Below, piece by piece: positions 11,754 to 22,850 of a DNA stretch of 64,000 bases (positions are counted from its first letter, which is position 1; each line of letters starts with the position of its first letter). A program made the position numbers and the translations under genes. Below the pieces are notes generated by a model. That model was not told the origin of the DNA. It did not search any database and was given only the letters and a program-made list of their open reading frames with translations. This DNA comes from Capniomyces stellatus (lineage: Eukaryota; Kickxellomycota; Harpellomycetes; Harpellales; Legeriomycetaceae). The stretch is taken from NCBI GenBank assembly GCA_001661515.1, contig LUVW01000003.1, forward strand, positions 248,001-312,000. Reading direction: 5' to 3'.

Positions 11754-14700
11754 TCAGCGTCTATATGAGTTTCTACGTGGACTTGGCGAGTAATTTTTTC
11801 TTGAATATGTGTTCCTTGGCGATTTACAGCTATCTTCGTAGCTACGCTTGCTAGAATAAGGGCTTTTATTGCGGCCATTATTGTGGTTTCTGCTCTCACT
11901 TTGTCTCTTGTTACTATTCCTGTCCCCACTACGATTACGACGACGATTGGAACTACGGCTATGGCTACGGCTACGGCTACGGCTATTAGAGCGCCTACGA
12001 TCGTTATGTTTAGAAGATTCTTTGCCATAGCTGCTTCTGCGTTGAGGTGATCGTACAGGTGATACCTTGCGTGCAGCAGATCTAGTTCTGGATCTAGTTC
12101 TGGATCTGGAATCAGTGGCAAACCTGGGCTTTAAACTCGAGTCGTTTCTGTCGGAGTCAGGAGACCTTGAACCAGCGGACGAGTGGCTGGGTGACCGAAC
12201 ATTGCCACCACTTTTATAAAGCGACTTGTAATTTTTTTGGCCAGAGCTGGATCTGGATCTGGATCTGGATTTGGATTTGGATTTGGATTTTAAGCCAGAG
12301 CTTGATTTTCTATCGGAGCTTGGTGTGGCTTCAATAATGTCTTCAATGGCTGAAATGGTTGAGATGGGCCTCGAGGCGATTGTACGGTGTGGGCGGCCTC
12401 CATCATTGGCGTTGTTCTTTGAAGCATGTAAGCCAGAGCGTTTACGACTATAGTTATCTTCATCTTTGTTATTATAAGAGCTCTTTGGTGTTGGTGACCT
12501 TTGCCTTGAGTATGGCCTTGAATTAGAAGCGTATTTACTCTTGTTTCTAGAAGCTGAGCGTGAGTATGATCTCGACTGACCATTATGTGGCTTGGTTGGC
12601 TTGGACCTTGGAGGTGTACGTGAGCGAGTAGCAAGAGTATGACGTGGCTGCGATCGTGACAATGAACGTGGACGAGGTGATGCCTTTGAAGATGTTTTTT
12701 TGCTTGGTTTTTGCACTGGTTTCGTAGCAGACTTTTTTCTTGAACTATAGCGTGACCGAGACCGAGAACGAGAGATTGATGAAGATTTAGCATCTGAGTC
12801 TGACTCTGAACCTGAACCTGAATCTGAACCTGAGCTTGAGCTTGAGCTTGAACCTGAGCCTGAACCTGAGCCTGAGTCTGAGTCTGAGCTTGAGCCTGAA
12901 TCTGAGCCTGAGCCTGAGCCTGAGCCTGATTCAGAACCTGAACCCATAGTTAGTTTCTGGGGTGCATTGTTTAGCCATTCACGAAGCTCGTCAGTCAAGG
13001 CGCCTAAACCTATGCTTGTGTAGTAATTAATGGCAAACCGGCAGTTCTTTGGGTTGTCCTTTGGAAACATCATGGGAATCAGATCGATTACTTCAGGGTT
13101 GTAGAGGCTGGAGTGCAGTTTCTGGAGACCCATGTTCTCTGCCAAGTCTTGCATAAGAATCTTGACAAATATTCTTGACGAGGATGTTGTGGCATCTTCG
13201 GTTAGCACAATGCAGGATAAAACGTTGAATGGCAGCGCACCTGATGATAGCAAATGGCCAAAAAACCTGGCTATATGCCTCAAATGATTGGTCTCGTACC
13301 GATGGATATTCGCATAGCACTCGACAAAAGAGCGACAAAACGCATCACGAAGCTTTCTATTCACCTTTGCCAGTCTTTCGCCAATCAGCCCATAGAACGA
13401 CTTGTACGCCCGTTCCTGCGAACAACACTCTATAACCATGGCACACATTTCTCCAATATCGTTTTCAGGAATCTGGATCTTCAGCAGCTTGTGGGTAGCC
13501 TCTTCAAACCCTAAACTCGACATTATTGTCAAGTAAATCGTTCGGCGCAGGTTCAAAAGCTCTGTTTCTGTAAGATCCTTTATTGGCTCTGCCACCGCAA
13601 CCTTGCTAGACTTTCCACCAGCCTCCTCATGCTCACTCTCGCTGTCCGAATCCTCGCCAGACTCTGACCCAGATTCCGACCCTGACCCTGACCCTGCTTC
13701 CGACTCGGAGCCACCAGATTCTCCCAAAATCTCCCTTTTGATCGCATTGTATTTTTCCTCATTCTCGCTGTACTCGGGATCCAGCTTGAAAACATCCAAC
13801 TCCTCCTGCACATCGATATCCTCGTCATCCAAAGCAACCTCATGCACGATCTGGTCCTGCTCCTCAACCAAATCAAGTCCCTCGGGTATCGACACGTTGT
13901 CTTTAAATCCATCTCGGCGTACTTGTAACAATACCTCAATCATGTACTGGACCCTCTTATCAATCTCTGCGTCGTGAAGAATTGACCTAAAAGTCTCAAT
14001 AACCGCATTGAGGACTCGAGGCGCCAAATCGCTTAAAAATGCCCCTACCTCCCTCAAAAACCCTACTGCTATCTCAACACTATCGTCCGTAGGCCGCTCC
14101 AGCAACAGCTGCAATATTTGAAACGCAAGAATTTCCTGTGAAACACGCTGGTTTGTCAGGTGCGCTAGGAACTGCGTAGTAGCTAAACAACGAACCTTGT
14201 CGTCCCGCTGGTACGCCTTTCTGAACTGCACCACTAGCCGCGAAACCAACAATTCGCCAACCAATGGCAGCCTGGTATTTACTATCGACACCAACGCCGC
14301 ATACACCGGCGTGTAAGAAGGCGACTGTGTCTGCGCCCGGATAATTGTCCGGCAAAACAGCCCCCTCCCTCGAATCATGTTTTGGCCAAACAACTGCCCC
14401 ACCACCACCTTGATATTAGACACGTTAACCTTGTTAATTGGCCCCCGAATTCCTTTTTTCAATTTCTCCCACTCTGCCCTTTGCTTGGCTCCGCTAGCCT
14501 CTTTGCCTTCCAGGCCAGCCTCCTTCTCCGACGCCTTCTGCTGTGCCTCAAGCTCACGGAGCTTTGCTGGTGGAATGTAACTACCTCCCCCTTTACGATG
14601 CAGCCCTGGCTCTGGCTTCGCTACCGGCTTCGCTTCGCGATGCCCTTCGTTGTTGGACTCTCGTTTTGATCTACTTTCCTTCTCGCGAGAATACCTTCTA

Positions 14701-15269
14701 CCACGGTCTTTTCCGCCCTCTCTGCTTCTGGTGTAATCTCTGTGGCTCTTGCTATACCTTTTACGCCCTCTGTCACTGCTTCTGCTTCTGCTTCTGCTCC
14801 TACTTTTACTTTTACTTTGACTGGCATCTCTATCTCTGTATTTTGCACTGGATTTTCTTTGATAGTACTTTTTATCCTTATCTTTTCTTGAACTATACTT
14901 ATCGCCATCCCTGCTTCTGCCTCTACCCCTATATTTGCTTCTACTTCTACCTCTGCTACCCTTTCGCCTTTTCCTTTCTTCATCTCTTCCATCACTTCTA
15001 TCTCTCTTTTCCCTATGCCTATTTTTATCGGAATATTCTTCCTCTTTATCTTTTCCAGCGCCCGGCTTTGCAGAGCTACCTTTCAGATATTCAGAATCAG
15101 ATTCCTCTCCATCTTCCTTTATACCACCATTTACTTGCTCCTCTGCCACAACTGCTGCCTCCACATTCGCTGTAGTCACACTTTTCTTTTCGCCTCTCTC
15201 ATTTGAAAGCTTGTCACTACTACGCCCATCATTTCTGCTTGAGCTCTGCTCCCTGCTCAATGTACCCAT
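11754..15269 (-). CDS. CWC22: Pre-mRNA splicing factor Cwc22 (MIF4G-MA3 protein with two RS-rich arms)
   Basis: Spliceosome component; in animals it also recruits eIF4A3 to spliced RNA. Single exon, 1171 residues, ATG at 15269-15267. Seen in order: an Arg/Ser/Asp/Lys-rich arm (residues about 1-225); the Cwc22 signature [14 protein letters not shown] near 230; the MIF4G domain about 255-445 with [13 protein letters not shown]; an acidic linker with a Ser/Gly/Glu repeat about 500-545; the MA3 domain about 560-765 ([30 protein letters not shown]); and a roughly 400-residue Ser/Arg arm starting with a GSGSES repeat (12787-12950). A GGATCT/GGATTT hexamer tract (12245-12294) encodes alternating Ser and Lys/Arg. 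Identity is secure. The RS arms on both ends make it longer than the MIF4G-MA3 core. Confidence 0.93.
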   Translation of the reverse strand: MGTLSREQSSSRNDGRSSDKLSNERGEKKSVTTANVEAAVVAEEQVNGGIKEDGEESDSEYLKGSSAKPGAGKDKEEEYSDKNRHREKRDRSDGRDEERKRRKGSRGRSRSKYRGRGRSRDGDKYSSRKDKDKKYYQRKSSAKYRDRDASQSKSKSRSRSRSRSSDRGRKRYSKSHRDYTRSREGGKDRGRRYSREKESRSKRESNNEGHREAKPVAKPEPGLHRKGGGSYIPPAKLRELEAQQKASEKEAGLEGKEASGAKQRAEWEKLKKGIRGPINKVNVSNIKVVVGQLFGQNMIRGRGLFCRTIIRAQTQSPSYTPVYAALVSIVNTRLPLVGELLVSRLVVQFRKAYQRDDKVRCLATTQFLAHLTNQRVSQEILAFQILQLLLERPTDDSVEIAVGFLREVGAFLSDLAPRVLNAVIETFRSILHDAEIDKRVQYMIEVLLQVRRDGFKDNVSIPEGLDLVEEQDQIVHEVALDDEDIDVQEELDVFKLDPEYSENEEKYNAIKREILGESGGSESEAGSGSGSESGSESGEDSDSESEHEEAGGKSSKVAVAEPIKDLTETELLNLRRTIYLTIMSSLGFEEATHKLLKIQIPENDIGEMCAMVIECCSQERAYKSFYGLIGERLAKVNRKLRDAFCRSFVECYANIHRYETNHLRHIARFFGHLLSSGALPFNVLSCIVLTEDATTSSSRIFVKILMQDLAENMGLQKLHSSLYNPEVIDLIPMMFPKDNPKNCRFAINYYTSIGLGALTDELREWLNNAPQKLTMGSGSESGSGSGSGSDSGSSSDSDSGSGSGSGSSSSSSSGSDSGSGSESDSDAKSSSISRSRSRSRYSSRKKSATKPVQKPSKKTSSKASPRPRSLSRSQPRHTLATRSRTPPRSKPTKPHNGQSRSYSRSASRNKSKYASNSRPYSRQRSPTPKSSYNNKDEDNYSRKRSGLHASKNNANDGGRPHRTIASRPISTISAIEDIIEATPSSDRKSSSGLKSKSKSKSRSRSRSSSGQKNYKSLYKSGGNVRSPSHSSAGSRSPDSDRNDSSLKPRFATDSRSRTRSRTRSAARKVSPVRSPQRRSSYGKESSKHNDRRRSNSRSRSRSHSRSSNRRRNRSGDRNSNKRQSESRNHNNGRNKSPYSSKRSYEDSCKSPRNTYSRKNYSPSPRRNSYRR

Positions 15270-17711
15270 CAATTTGATCTTTGAATACCTTTAAGCCGAA
15301 AATTTTTTTTTTAAAAAAAAATGAAGAAAAAAGAATAGAGTATTTGCCCTGATTTCTAATCACCTTTATATTATTTATCAATTTATACAAACAGTCTACC
15401 AGGATGTAATTAACAACCCTTTTTTGAATTAAAACAAAATCTCTGTAGAAACGTAAAATATTGCTTCTGAAAACTAAATAATGTTTACTATATAAAATTG
15501 AGACTTTTTTTTACAATTAAATCTGCTTCGATTTTTCTTCTAATATCTACTTGGCTTGCAAATAAATTTCAAGGAAAAAAAAATGCACAATTTTTTTAAA
15601 TTGAAACTGGAATTTATTATGAATTATTGCTTGAGATTTGATAGGACAGAATCGAGTCTTAACGTGTATTTGCTATCAGACTTTTAATCAAGAATTTGGA
15701 TTGATCGTTTGTCTTTATCAAGCGGATCAAGGAATGAATACAACATCAATAAAAGACTAGTATTACAGCTTACAATATATAAAAAGACAGACACAGCCTA
15801 TATATACACAAGATTAAGCACTACTCTCTGACTACTTTGAGTAGCTTATACGTACACGCGTTCACACCACCGAATTATGGAAACTTCATTTATTCCTCTG
15901 TCTTTATTTATTTATTTTGTTTTTTTGCATTCCTTGCGCTCTTTGATCTCAGAGTTGAACGTATTCGTGAAAGGTGAGATAGCCATGATTTTAGGTGGCT
16001 GATTTATATTCAGATGGCACTTGGTGCTGCGCTATTTACGATGCACTTTTAAATAGCGTTTTGCTTTGAGCTGGGCCCTGAAAGTTGCCCTTTTCCAGTC
16101 ATTTTCCAAAGTCTGGGCCTACCTCAATAATAATAGTCTTGAGCCTATTTCGTTCAGATACTTGGCCTGTTTTATAAATTATTATTATTTTGGTATATAT
16201 TGCAAATTTCAAGCTGTGCCTAGGCCAGTAGCAATAGTATTCAAATTAAATTTCGAGTTGAGAACAGTGTTTAGAGCTTGATTGTTATTAAAGTTTGCAT
16301 TCGAGTTGAAACCCCACTCCAATTCAACTGTAATATTAGCTCAATGCTGGTGAAAGTATAAATAAAACATAATGATAATGATATAAACTCGGCATATTTT
16401 TTTGATACTTTAATAATTGAACCCAGGCATTATACTGCTTGGAATACTTTAGCATAACATCATTTTTACATTTTATAAATAACTGCTTTATGCAAAGTAA
16501 TACTACACTCAGACATAAGGAATCATAAACATAAGGAATTGTAGACACAGACAGGCATTTGGAGGCTAATATACAATCAATTCACCTACTCAGTGGTAGG
16601 TTTAGGAATTGACTGCAGGTAAGCCAAACACTTGTTGGACTTTGTTCATTTTTACTTATCAAACAGCAGAGTATGTGTTTTGAACTGGGCAGTCAGCTAA
16701 GTGCTTGTACCTTGTCTACACACATTTAATCATTTTTTCAAGTTTGGTGACAATAAAAACTCGAGTAAACGGAGTAAGGCGCCTAAGTTAGCTTGTAGAT
16801 ACTATTGCAGTCTTATAACTCGCAACTTACTATCAGCGATATGCTACAACTCTAGAATAGCCATATTCTTGGACCATGAAACCCCTGACTTGCTAAACTA
16901 CAAGCAATAAACCCATGTTTGACCCAAATCAAAGAATGTAAATATCATCTTACAGTCCTTAGATAGTAACCAGTTCAACTGAAGTGATACTAATATTACA
17001 AAAGTCACCTTTAACCATGTTGGTTTCTTTTTTGCTTTAAGAAAAAAAAATGTGCTCTTAAATATTGTATTGTTATCAACCAAACTAGCATGAAAGAAAA
17101 GGTACTATTACTAACCACACATGCAGAATATAAGCCTAATGTTCCAGTAAACATAATAGCAATTAGCAGTTTCTATGTTTTTATTTTGAACAAAGAAATG
17201 GTGTATTGCTTTTTTTTTTTATTGAAATCTGTATTGCTTTTTTTTGGTTATGTAAATAAAGAGCAATGGTGTGATATCATATGGCACGTTGGACTTATAT
17301 AACCAAGATCAAGACACCTTTTTTATATACTTGACTTAGCTTGAAAATATATATTCAACTTGGCGCTATAAATATCCAAATAGACAATAAAGCACCAACA
17401 TTCAAGTCGCATACCTGTGAACTTCAAACAGCTACATGGGAATAAAACTAGAGCAAGAACGCAAAAAAAAAACTCAAAGAATAAAGTAAGTTACAAATAA
17501 ATAAGTAAAATAAACTGAAGGTCAGCATTTTATTTAATATTTCAAGAAAAAGATCTATGAATTGCCCATAGCACTACCGATATTGGCAACACCGAGTTTC
17601 TAATAAACTAGTTCCACTTTATAGCACATTCAGCAGACTGTAACAATACCCAGAGCCACCGGTCTGTTATCTACTATTTGTATCGTTGTTAACACAGCCA
17701 ACACTCAGAGT
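15270..17711. other. AT-rich intergenic region, 2.4 kb
   Basis: Head-to-head space between Cwc22 (-) and a small membrane-protein gene (+). Only short random ORFs; no tRNA, repeat array or mobile-element signature seen. Confidence 0.5.
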
Positions 17712-18243
17712 ATGGTATTTAGTAAAAATGGGGGGTCTAAGGACGCTTTGTATTGTGTAGCCTACGCTATCGGGGTTTCATTGTCTTTTGTTTGTTTATG
17801 TTTTGCATTTTCGTCAATATTAAAGTCTGAAGATGGGGATATTTACTCTTGGCTTTACTTTGTGATCGTCCTGATATTTGTTTTTTTGATTACCTTTGCC
17901 ATCCTGCTTGCGCTGAGAATAAAGGTAACACACGGACAGTATACGTAACTATGAGAACTAGCATCACTATGTTTGCTGTTTACAAACGATTGCATGAATA
18001 TAAACCCCTGTATATTATGTGTTCCTGTAGTTGATTATAGATGCGAACGCAGACAACAGAAATTTCCAAAACTCTGTCCAAGATACAATAAACTACGAAT
18101 ACTTTTTGTCAGAGGTAAACAGCGAACATGACCAACGAGTGTCTATTGGGGGTAGTATGTCCACATTATTTGACGTCGAAAGTCATGGTTTGCCAAAATA
18201 CCATGAGCTATTCTTGCGCCCACCTGCGTATGCTGGGCATTAG
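17712..18243 (+). CDS. Small two-transmembrane orphan protein with LPxY and PPxY tail (family member 3)
   Basis: Unrecognised. Exons 17712-17924 and 18031-18243 (phase-0 intron 17925-18030, donor gtaaca, acceptor tgtag), 141 residues. Seen: helix 1 at about residues 14-35, the loop SSILKSEDGDIYSW, helix 2 at about 47-68 ending RIK exactly at the junction, then an acidic/polar tail. The last 20 residues carry LPKY followed 8 residues later by PPAY, close together at the extreme C-terminus. Such paired PY motifs are typical of membrane adaptors that recruit Nedd4/Rsp5 HECT ligases; this function is inferred from motif only. The splice sites are clean and both exons are exactly 213 nt. Confidence 0.72.
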
Positions 18244-19097
18244 CTCTATACTATCGCATCTCAACTATTCCATAATATCTATATTTCATGTTGCTATATT
18301 TCACGTTTACTATATTTCATGTTTGCTATATTTCATATTTTCTTTATTTCATGTTTGCTATATTTCAAGTTCGCTATATTTCAAGTTTTCTATATTTCAA
18401 GTTTTCTATATTTCAAGTTTTCTATATTTCAAGTTTTCTATATTTCATTTTTGTTATACTTTATGGTCTTTAGAGGCTTTAAACCTAATAAATTGACTTT
18501 TGAACAATAGTTCGAGTTGTGGTGGTGTGGAAATGTTGATGTAGAGAAGCTAGATACTTAGCTAAAACTTCTAGAAATCTTCCCGCTTAAAACAAGGTTT
18601 TTTACAGCTGTGGTTATACACGTATGACCAATGCTAAAAAAAGGAATCCAAAAAAATAAATGAATAGAGAACGCCAATAGACGAATACTGAACATCAAGT
18701 AGTTCGACTCCAATTCAAGTTAAAATCTTGATTGCTTGCTTACTACTTACTTGCTGTACCAAGAAACCTGATTAGCAGCTTGTATCCTGCACATAAACTA
18801 AATATCTAAGAGTATATTAACTGATAGCTATACTACTAGATTGCTTATTAGAGTTTGAGCGTTGATATGATATTGTTGTTTTGTTTTCAACTTTCCATTT
18901 GATTTTTGTAAATTATAAATAGATATATAAGCACACGTTTGGAAATCCGTAAAACTTTCCAAAATATTTGTTTTGTTTTCCTTTCAGATATATTAAATAC
19001 CCAGTTGTTATATATTATATTTAATACAAAGCTTTATAAATCACACCTTTACAAAAATATATATATATTAAATTTCACACTAAATTTTTTTAAAAAA
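18244..19097. other. Intergenic region with minisatellite
   Basis: Between two same-strand small membrane-protein genes. The left part holds the 16-bp repeat; the rest is AT-rich leader with a (TA)n tract and an A-run just before the ATG at 19098. Confidence 0.6.
18279..18453. repeat. 16-bp tandem repeat, 11 copies
   Basis: Unit CTATATTTCAAGTTTT; copies start at 18279, 18294, 18310, 18326 and then every 16 bp to 18438. The first copy is 15 bp, and the middle and late copies (18374-18437) are nearly identical. It lies just downstream of the stop at 18243, so probably in the 3' UTR. As 16 is not a multiple of 3 and the unit has no stop in any plus frame, all three plus frames stay open through it. 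Confidence 0.9.
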
Positions 19098-19717
19098 ATG
19101 ACCAAAACTATCAAAAGTTCACTTAAATCGTGGTATAATGAGGTTGAGAATAAAGTTTTTAAGAATAGAGTATGGATATGCTTTATTCTAAGCTTAGCTG
19201 CACTTTTGTGCTTTATTGGGACTCTTGTGTTTAAAATTGTCTGGACTACAAAAGGACGCCCCAAGAACTCGAATCTGACATACGGGATCATATTTGTTGC
19301 TATACTTGTTGTCGTTTTCTTTATTATTTTTGCCATTGCATCTAGGGTAAGTGTGCTTATTAAATAAAACAAAGTAGTAATAGATTAACAGACCAATATT
19401 TTTGAAGCAATGATATTAATACATTTGGTGTCTGTTTAACACAATTTTAGTTGCTATGGCAAAGTTATCGACTCAGAAACAGCGTCGGAGACTCATATAA
19501 AGAAACCCCAAGACTCGAGACGCATGTACCAACAGAGCCAGACAACTCAAACACCAAGCTACCAACAGCCCGAGGAGCTGATGTGAAAAGAAACGGGTCA
19601 TTTGAAACGCTTAAGAACCATGGTGGCTGTAAAGCAGATACCAACATTGATTCTGAAAGTGTTTGTGTCGATATTGCGCCCGTTGGGTCTAGCTCTCTGG
19701 ATTCCAGTAAACCATAA
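19098..19717 (+). CDS. Small two-transmembrane orphan protein (family member 4)
   Basis: Unrecognised. Exons 19098-19346 and 19451-19717 (phase-0 intron 19347-19450, donor gtaagt, acceptor tttag), 171 residues; the start is the ATG after an A-run. Seen: a basic N-terminus, helix 1 at about residues 25-48, a basic loop (TTKGRPKNSNLTYG), helix 2 at about 61-82 ending with SR at the junction, then an 88-residue hydrophilic tail rich in Thr, Ser and Asn, with no PY motif. Junction context (basic residue, then Leu-Leu) closely matches member 3 and member 1. Confidence 0.7.
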
Positions 19718-22700
19718 TTATACTTTTCTTTTTTTCTTTTGGATAGCTAAGTAGCTTAGGCTTGAATGTGTAGCGTTAAACATTATGGCGTTAAATAAAA
19801 AATCTGGGCTTGAAAACAAATCAAAATAACAATAGTATTTTGATAAAAAAATAACAATAATAGTATTTCAATATTAAACCAATGGAAATCGGCAATTTGG
19901 CTTGGCACAATTATTAAAAAAAATTTTAATTTGGTTAATTAAATTATAGCAGGAAAAAAAATTTCATTAAGAGACTGAAAATACGAACCAGTAGCTTGTT
20001 TACTCGTAATTAATGGGAATAAAAAGCTTGGCACTGAGAGTTAAAATTACAACTCATAAATATTTTTGTTAGTTGGGGCTATGAGTTTTAGTTGATGAAC
20101 ATGGTTGGGTGACATGTTGTAACCAGTGGTAAACTGTAGCATTACCAAGCGTGATTAGATTCATTAGTTGATATTATAGGTTGAGGGTGGAGGACGTATG
20201 GATGGATGTAGAATTCGCTCTAAACATCATTAAATTTAGTAAAGCTTAGTTGTCAACAATACTATTGTAATCCAGAAATACTAGTTTAAGACTATGTTTA
20301 TGCGTGAATAGGATAAAAAAAATAGCAGATGAAATAACTTAGTAAAATTGTTTCCATTACGAGTATTGTCAACAAAATCATACATGTCATGATTGGCGAT
20401 TGTCTTAGACCAGGAACAAGTCCTGCTACCAAAGCAAACATAGCAAAAATCCTTGACTATGGGTAGTTAAGTGGAGTTGTAGATGAATTTAGAAACTGTA
20501 GCTTCACAGAATAAAAACGTATGGCTAGTTTTGTTTTATTTTGTTGTCGAGGATTGTAAACTAGAAAAATAGCAAAGTCCATTAGAAATAATGTAAACGT
20601 TGCTGGCCAATAGTGAAATTGGTACCATTGATTTTCTGAGAATTGAGTGTCAAATCAGGTGAGTGATGCGATTAATTGAAGAAAAAAAATAAGCAAATAA
20701 ACAGACAAAAGGTGAAAAAGAGGATGATGTAATTTGATTTTTATTTGCGCCTCGGCTTTTAAACGATATTTAACAGGCTATAAACAGATTCCGCTATACA
20801 TACTTTTACCAACAAGAGTTTAGCAAACTGGGAGGGGGGTTCCCCTTTCCTAACTATCTAGCCATAGTCAATAGACACGCTGGCAGATTTAGATTTAGCT
20901 ACATCGGGTAAATGTAAGAAAAAAAAGAAAAAAAGGTAAAACTTGGCGTTTAAGAAATGATACTAATATGGTTGATACTAACAATAACAATAACACCATA
21001 AATTTTGAGTTCATTCGTGATGAGTAGATCAATGGCGTAAGATGGAACAATTCCCTTGGTAAGCTGATTTCGCCTTTAATACATCTGCCAAGAACTTTTC
21101 TAACTGACCAGGAAAATAGACGGAAAATGTCAAATAATCTAGGGGGTTATAAATACAATTTTAAATTGAGCTGATTTCTAATAAGTTTGTGGTGTGAAAG
21201 GAGCGAAGGGGATTGGGAATTAGGAAAAACAAAAGTGTTAATGGAAATAGCCCATAAATAGGATTTCGCAAAAGGAACTACTGTAGCACAAATGTTACAC
21301 TAATAGCAATTACCTTCAGTTCTAAAGTATTATTTGTGTAAAACACATTTTACTCGAACGAATAATCTACCGAAAAGAATGGTAAACCAATAGCTATATA
21401 GATAAAAGATCGCACCTTAGGGCAGTATTTGGCGTCAAATCAGTAGTGTCTAGGGTTGCAGTGAGTTATGTTATATGTGTGTATGTAAGCATGTGTGTTT
21501 GCTAGTGGTTAATGCAGTTATGGCGTGCGTAGCTCAAGTGTATAAGGAAACAGAAGGCTTTAACAATACTGAGAATAAATGTGTCGGTAAGGTATAGATG
21601 TAGATGTAAATAGTTTTAAGCTAATCATTGATGTGGACAAGCTTTTGCGTATATAAAAAAATGTATTGATATTACAATTGACAAGAATAAGCTATACAAT
21701 GGATAGTTTTGGTTAGGTGAGTGTAATTAGCGGGAAAAATAAATATATACAGGTAATTGGAAAAATTAGAGAAGAGAAAAAAAGAGAAAAAAAAAGTAAA
21801 TTGAAAACAAGCCTAAAAAAACAACATAAAAAAGTATTGGATAAAAAAGTAGCACAAATAATGAATAATTCATTGTTTTGCTAGAAGCGGGAGCATCCAA
21901 CTAGTAAAACATTAAAATGTAATTATCCTTGGCACCAACGCCAATAAAATAATCAATAGTAAGGACAGTGGATTGGATGAAAAATTATTGCGAGATTTAA
22001 CCAACTTACACGGTTGAAAATATTCAAAAGCAAAAGCAATAGCAAAATTTAATGTAAATGTAAACGTAGAGTATGAAAAAAAAAGTAAAGAGTAAGGCTT
22101 AAAAAAAAAACAATCAGATTGTAAATAAAGTTGCAGGCAGTGAGTTTGAGAATGTAGAGCTCGTATATTTATATATAACTAAACAGAATCAAAGTCTAAT
22201 AAACCAAACTTTTACATTTCTAAATTATCTTTAATTCCTTAAGAATACTTTATTATTTTAATAACGCTGGTGTTTATACACTGAAAAGGGATTAATTTTA
22301 CTTTATTCTAAAATACCAGGTAGTTTATAAACTAATTTAATCTAGAAAAGCATTGTATATTGGCAGCAATCTTTATATATCAACCATCAAAACTACTATA
22401 GCAGCTTGGTACATTTTAGTACTTTTATTTTATTTTTATAGCACAGAATATAGAAATAAAGAAAGCCAGAGAGACAACACGTTAAGGCTAAGATAAACTA
22501 GTATTCAAGTGTCGTTTATTACCAAGCAAAGCGTGTGGTAAAGTAAGAGACACAGAGAAAAAGGCATATAGTAAGGTTATAATATTATTCATTGGTGATT
22601 CTACCGTGCAGAAAAGTCAACGCCGTATTTGTTGTTGTTGTGTTTTTTTTTTCCCTCCATTTGCGACACCAAGAGCTAGGAAGGTGTTTATGTATATACG

Positions 22701-22850
22701 CAAGTTCAATTAAGAGATAAAGCAAGGTTCAGTGCAATATAAAAACAGAGGATATAAAACAGAGCCCGAGGCAAAGCCAGGTAGTCAAACTGGTGTATAA
22801 GAAAAGACAATAAAAGCTAGAGAACTTGGATAAGGAAGGAAAGGGCGGAC
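19718..22850. other. AT-rich intergenic region, 3.1 kb upstream of the Ca2+ pump
   Basis: No coding exon, tRNA or mobile element seen. The last kilobase is A/G-rich on the plus strand (many GAAAAA and AAAGAG runs), like a long purine-rich leader for the gene at 22851. Confidence 0.5.

Noticed and set aside
18279..18453. Possible CRISPR-like array
   Set aside because: Units are contiguous 16-mers without unique spacers, and the genome is eukaryotic.
18128..18510. Three overlapping plus-strand ORFs of 61-122 codons
   Set aside because: Produced by the 16-bp repeat, which has no stop in any plus frame. Their products are repeats of Tyr/Ile/Ser/Phe.
6751..19717. Tetraspanin or claudin assignment for the small membrane proteins
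   Set aside because: They have two helices, not four, and lack the CCG or WGLWCC-type motifs of those families.
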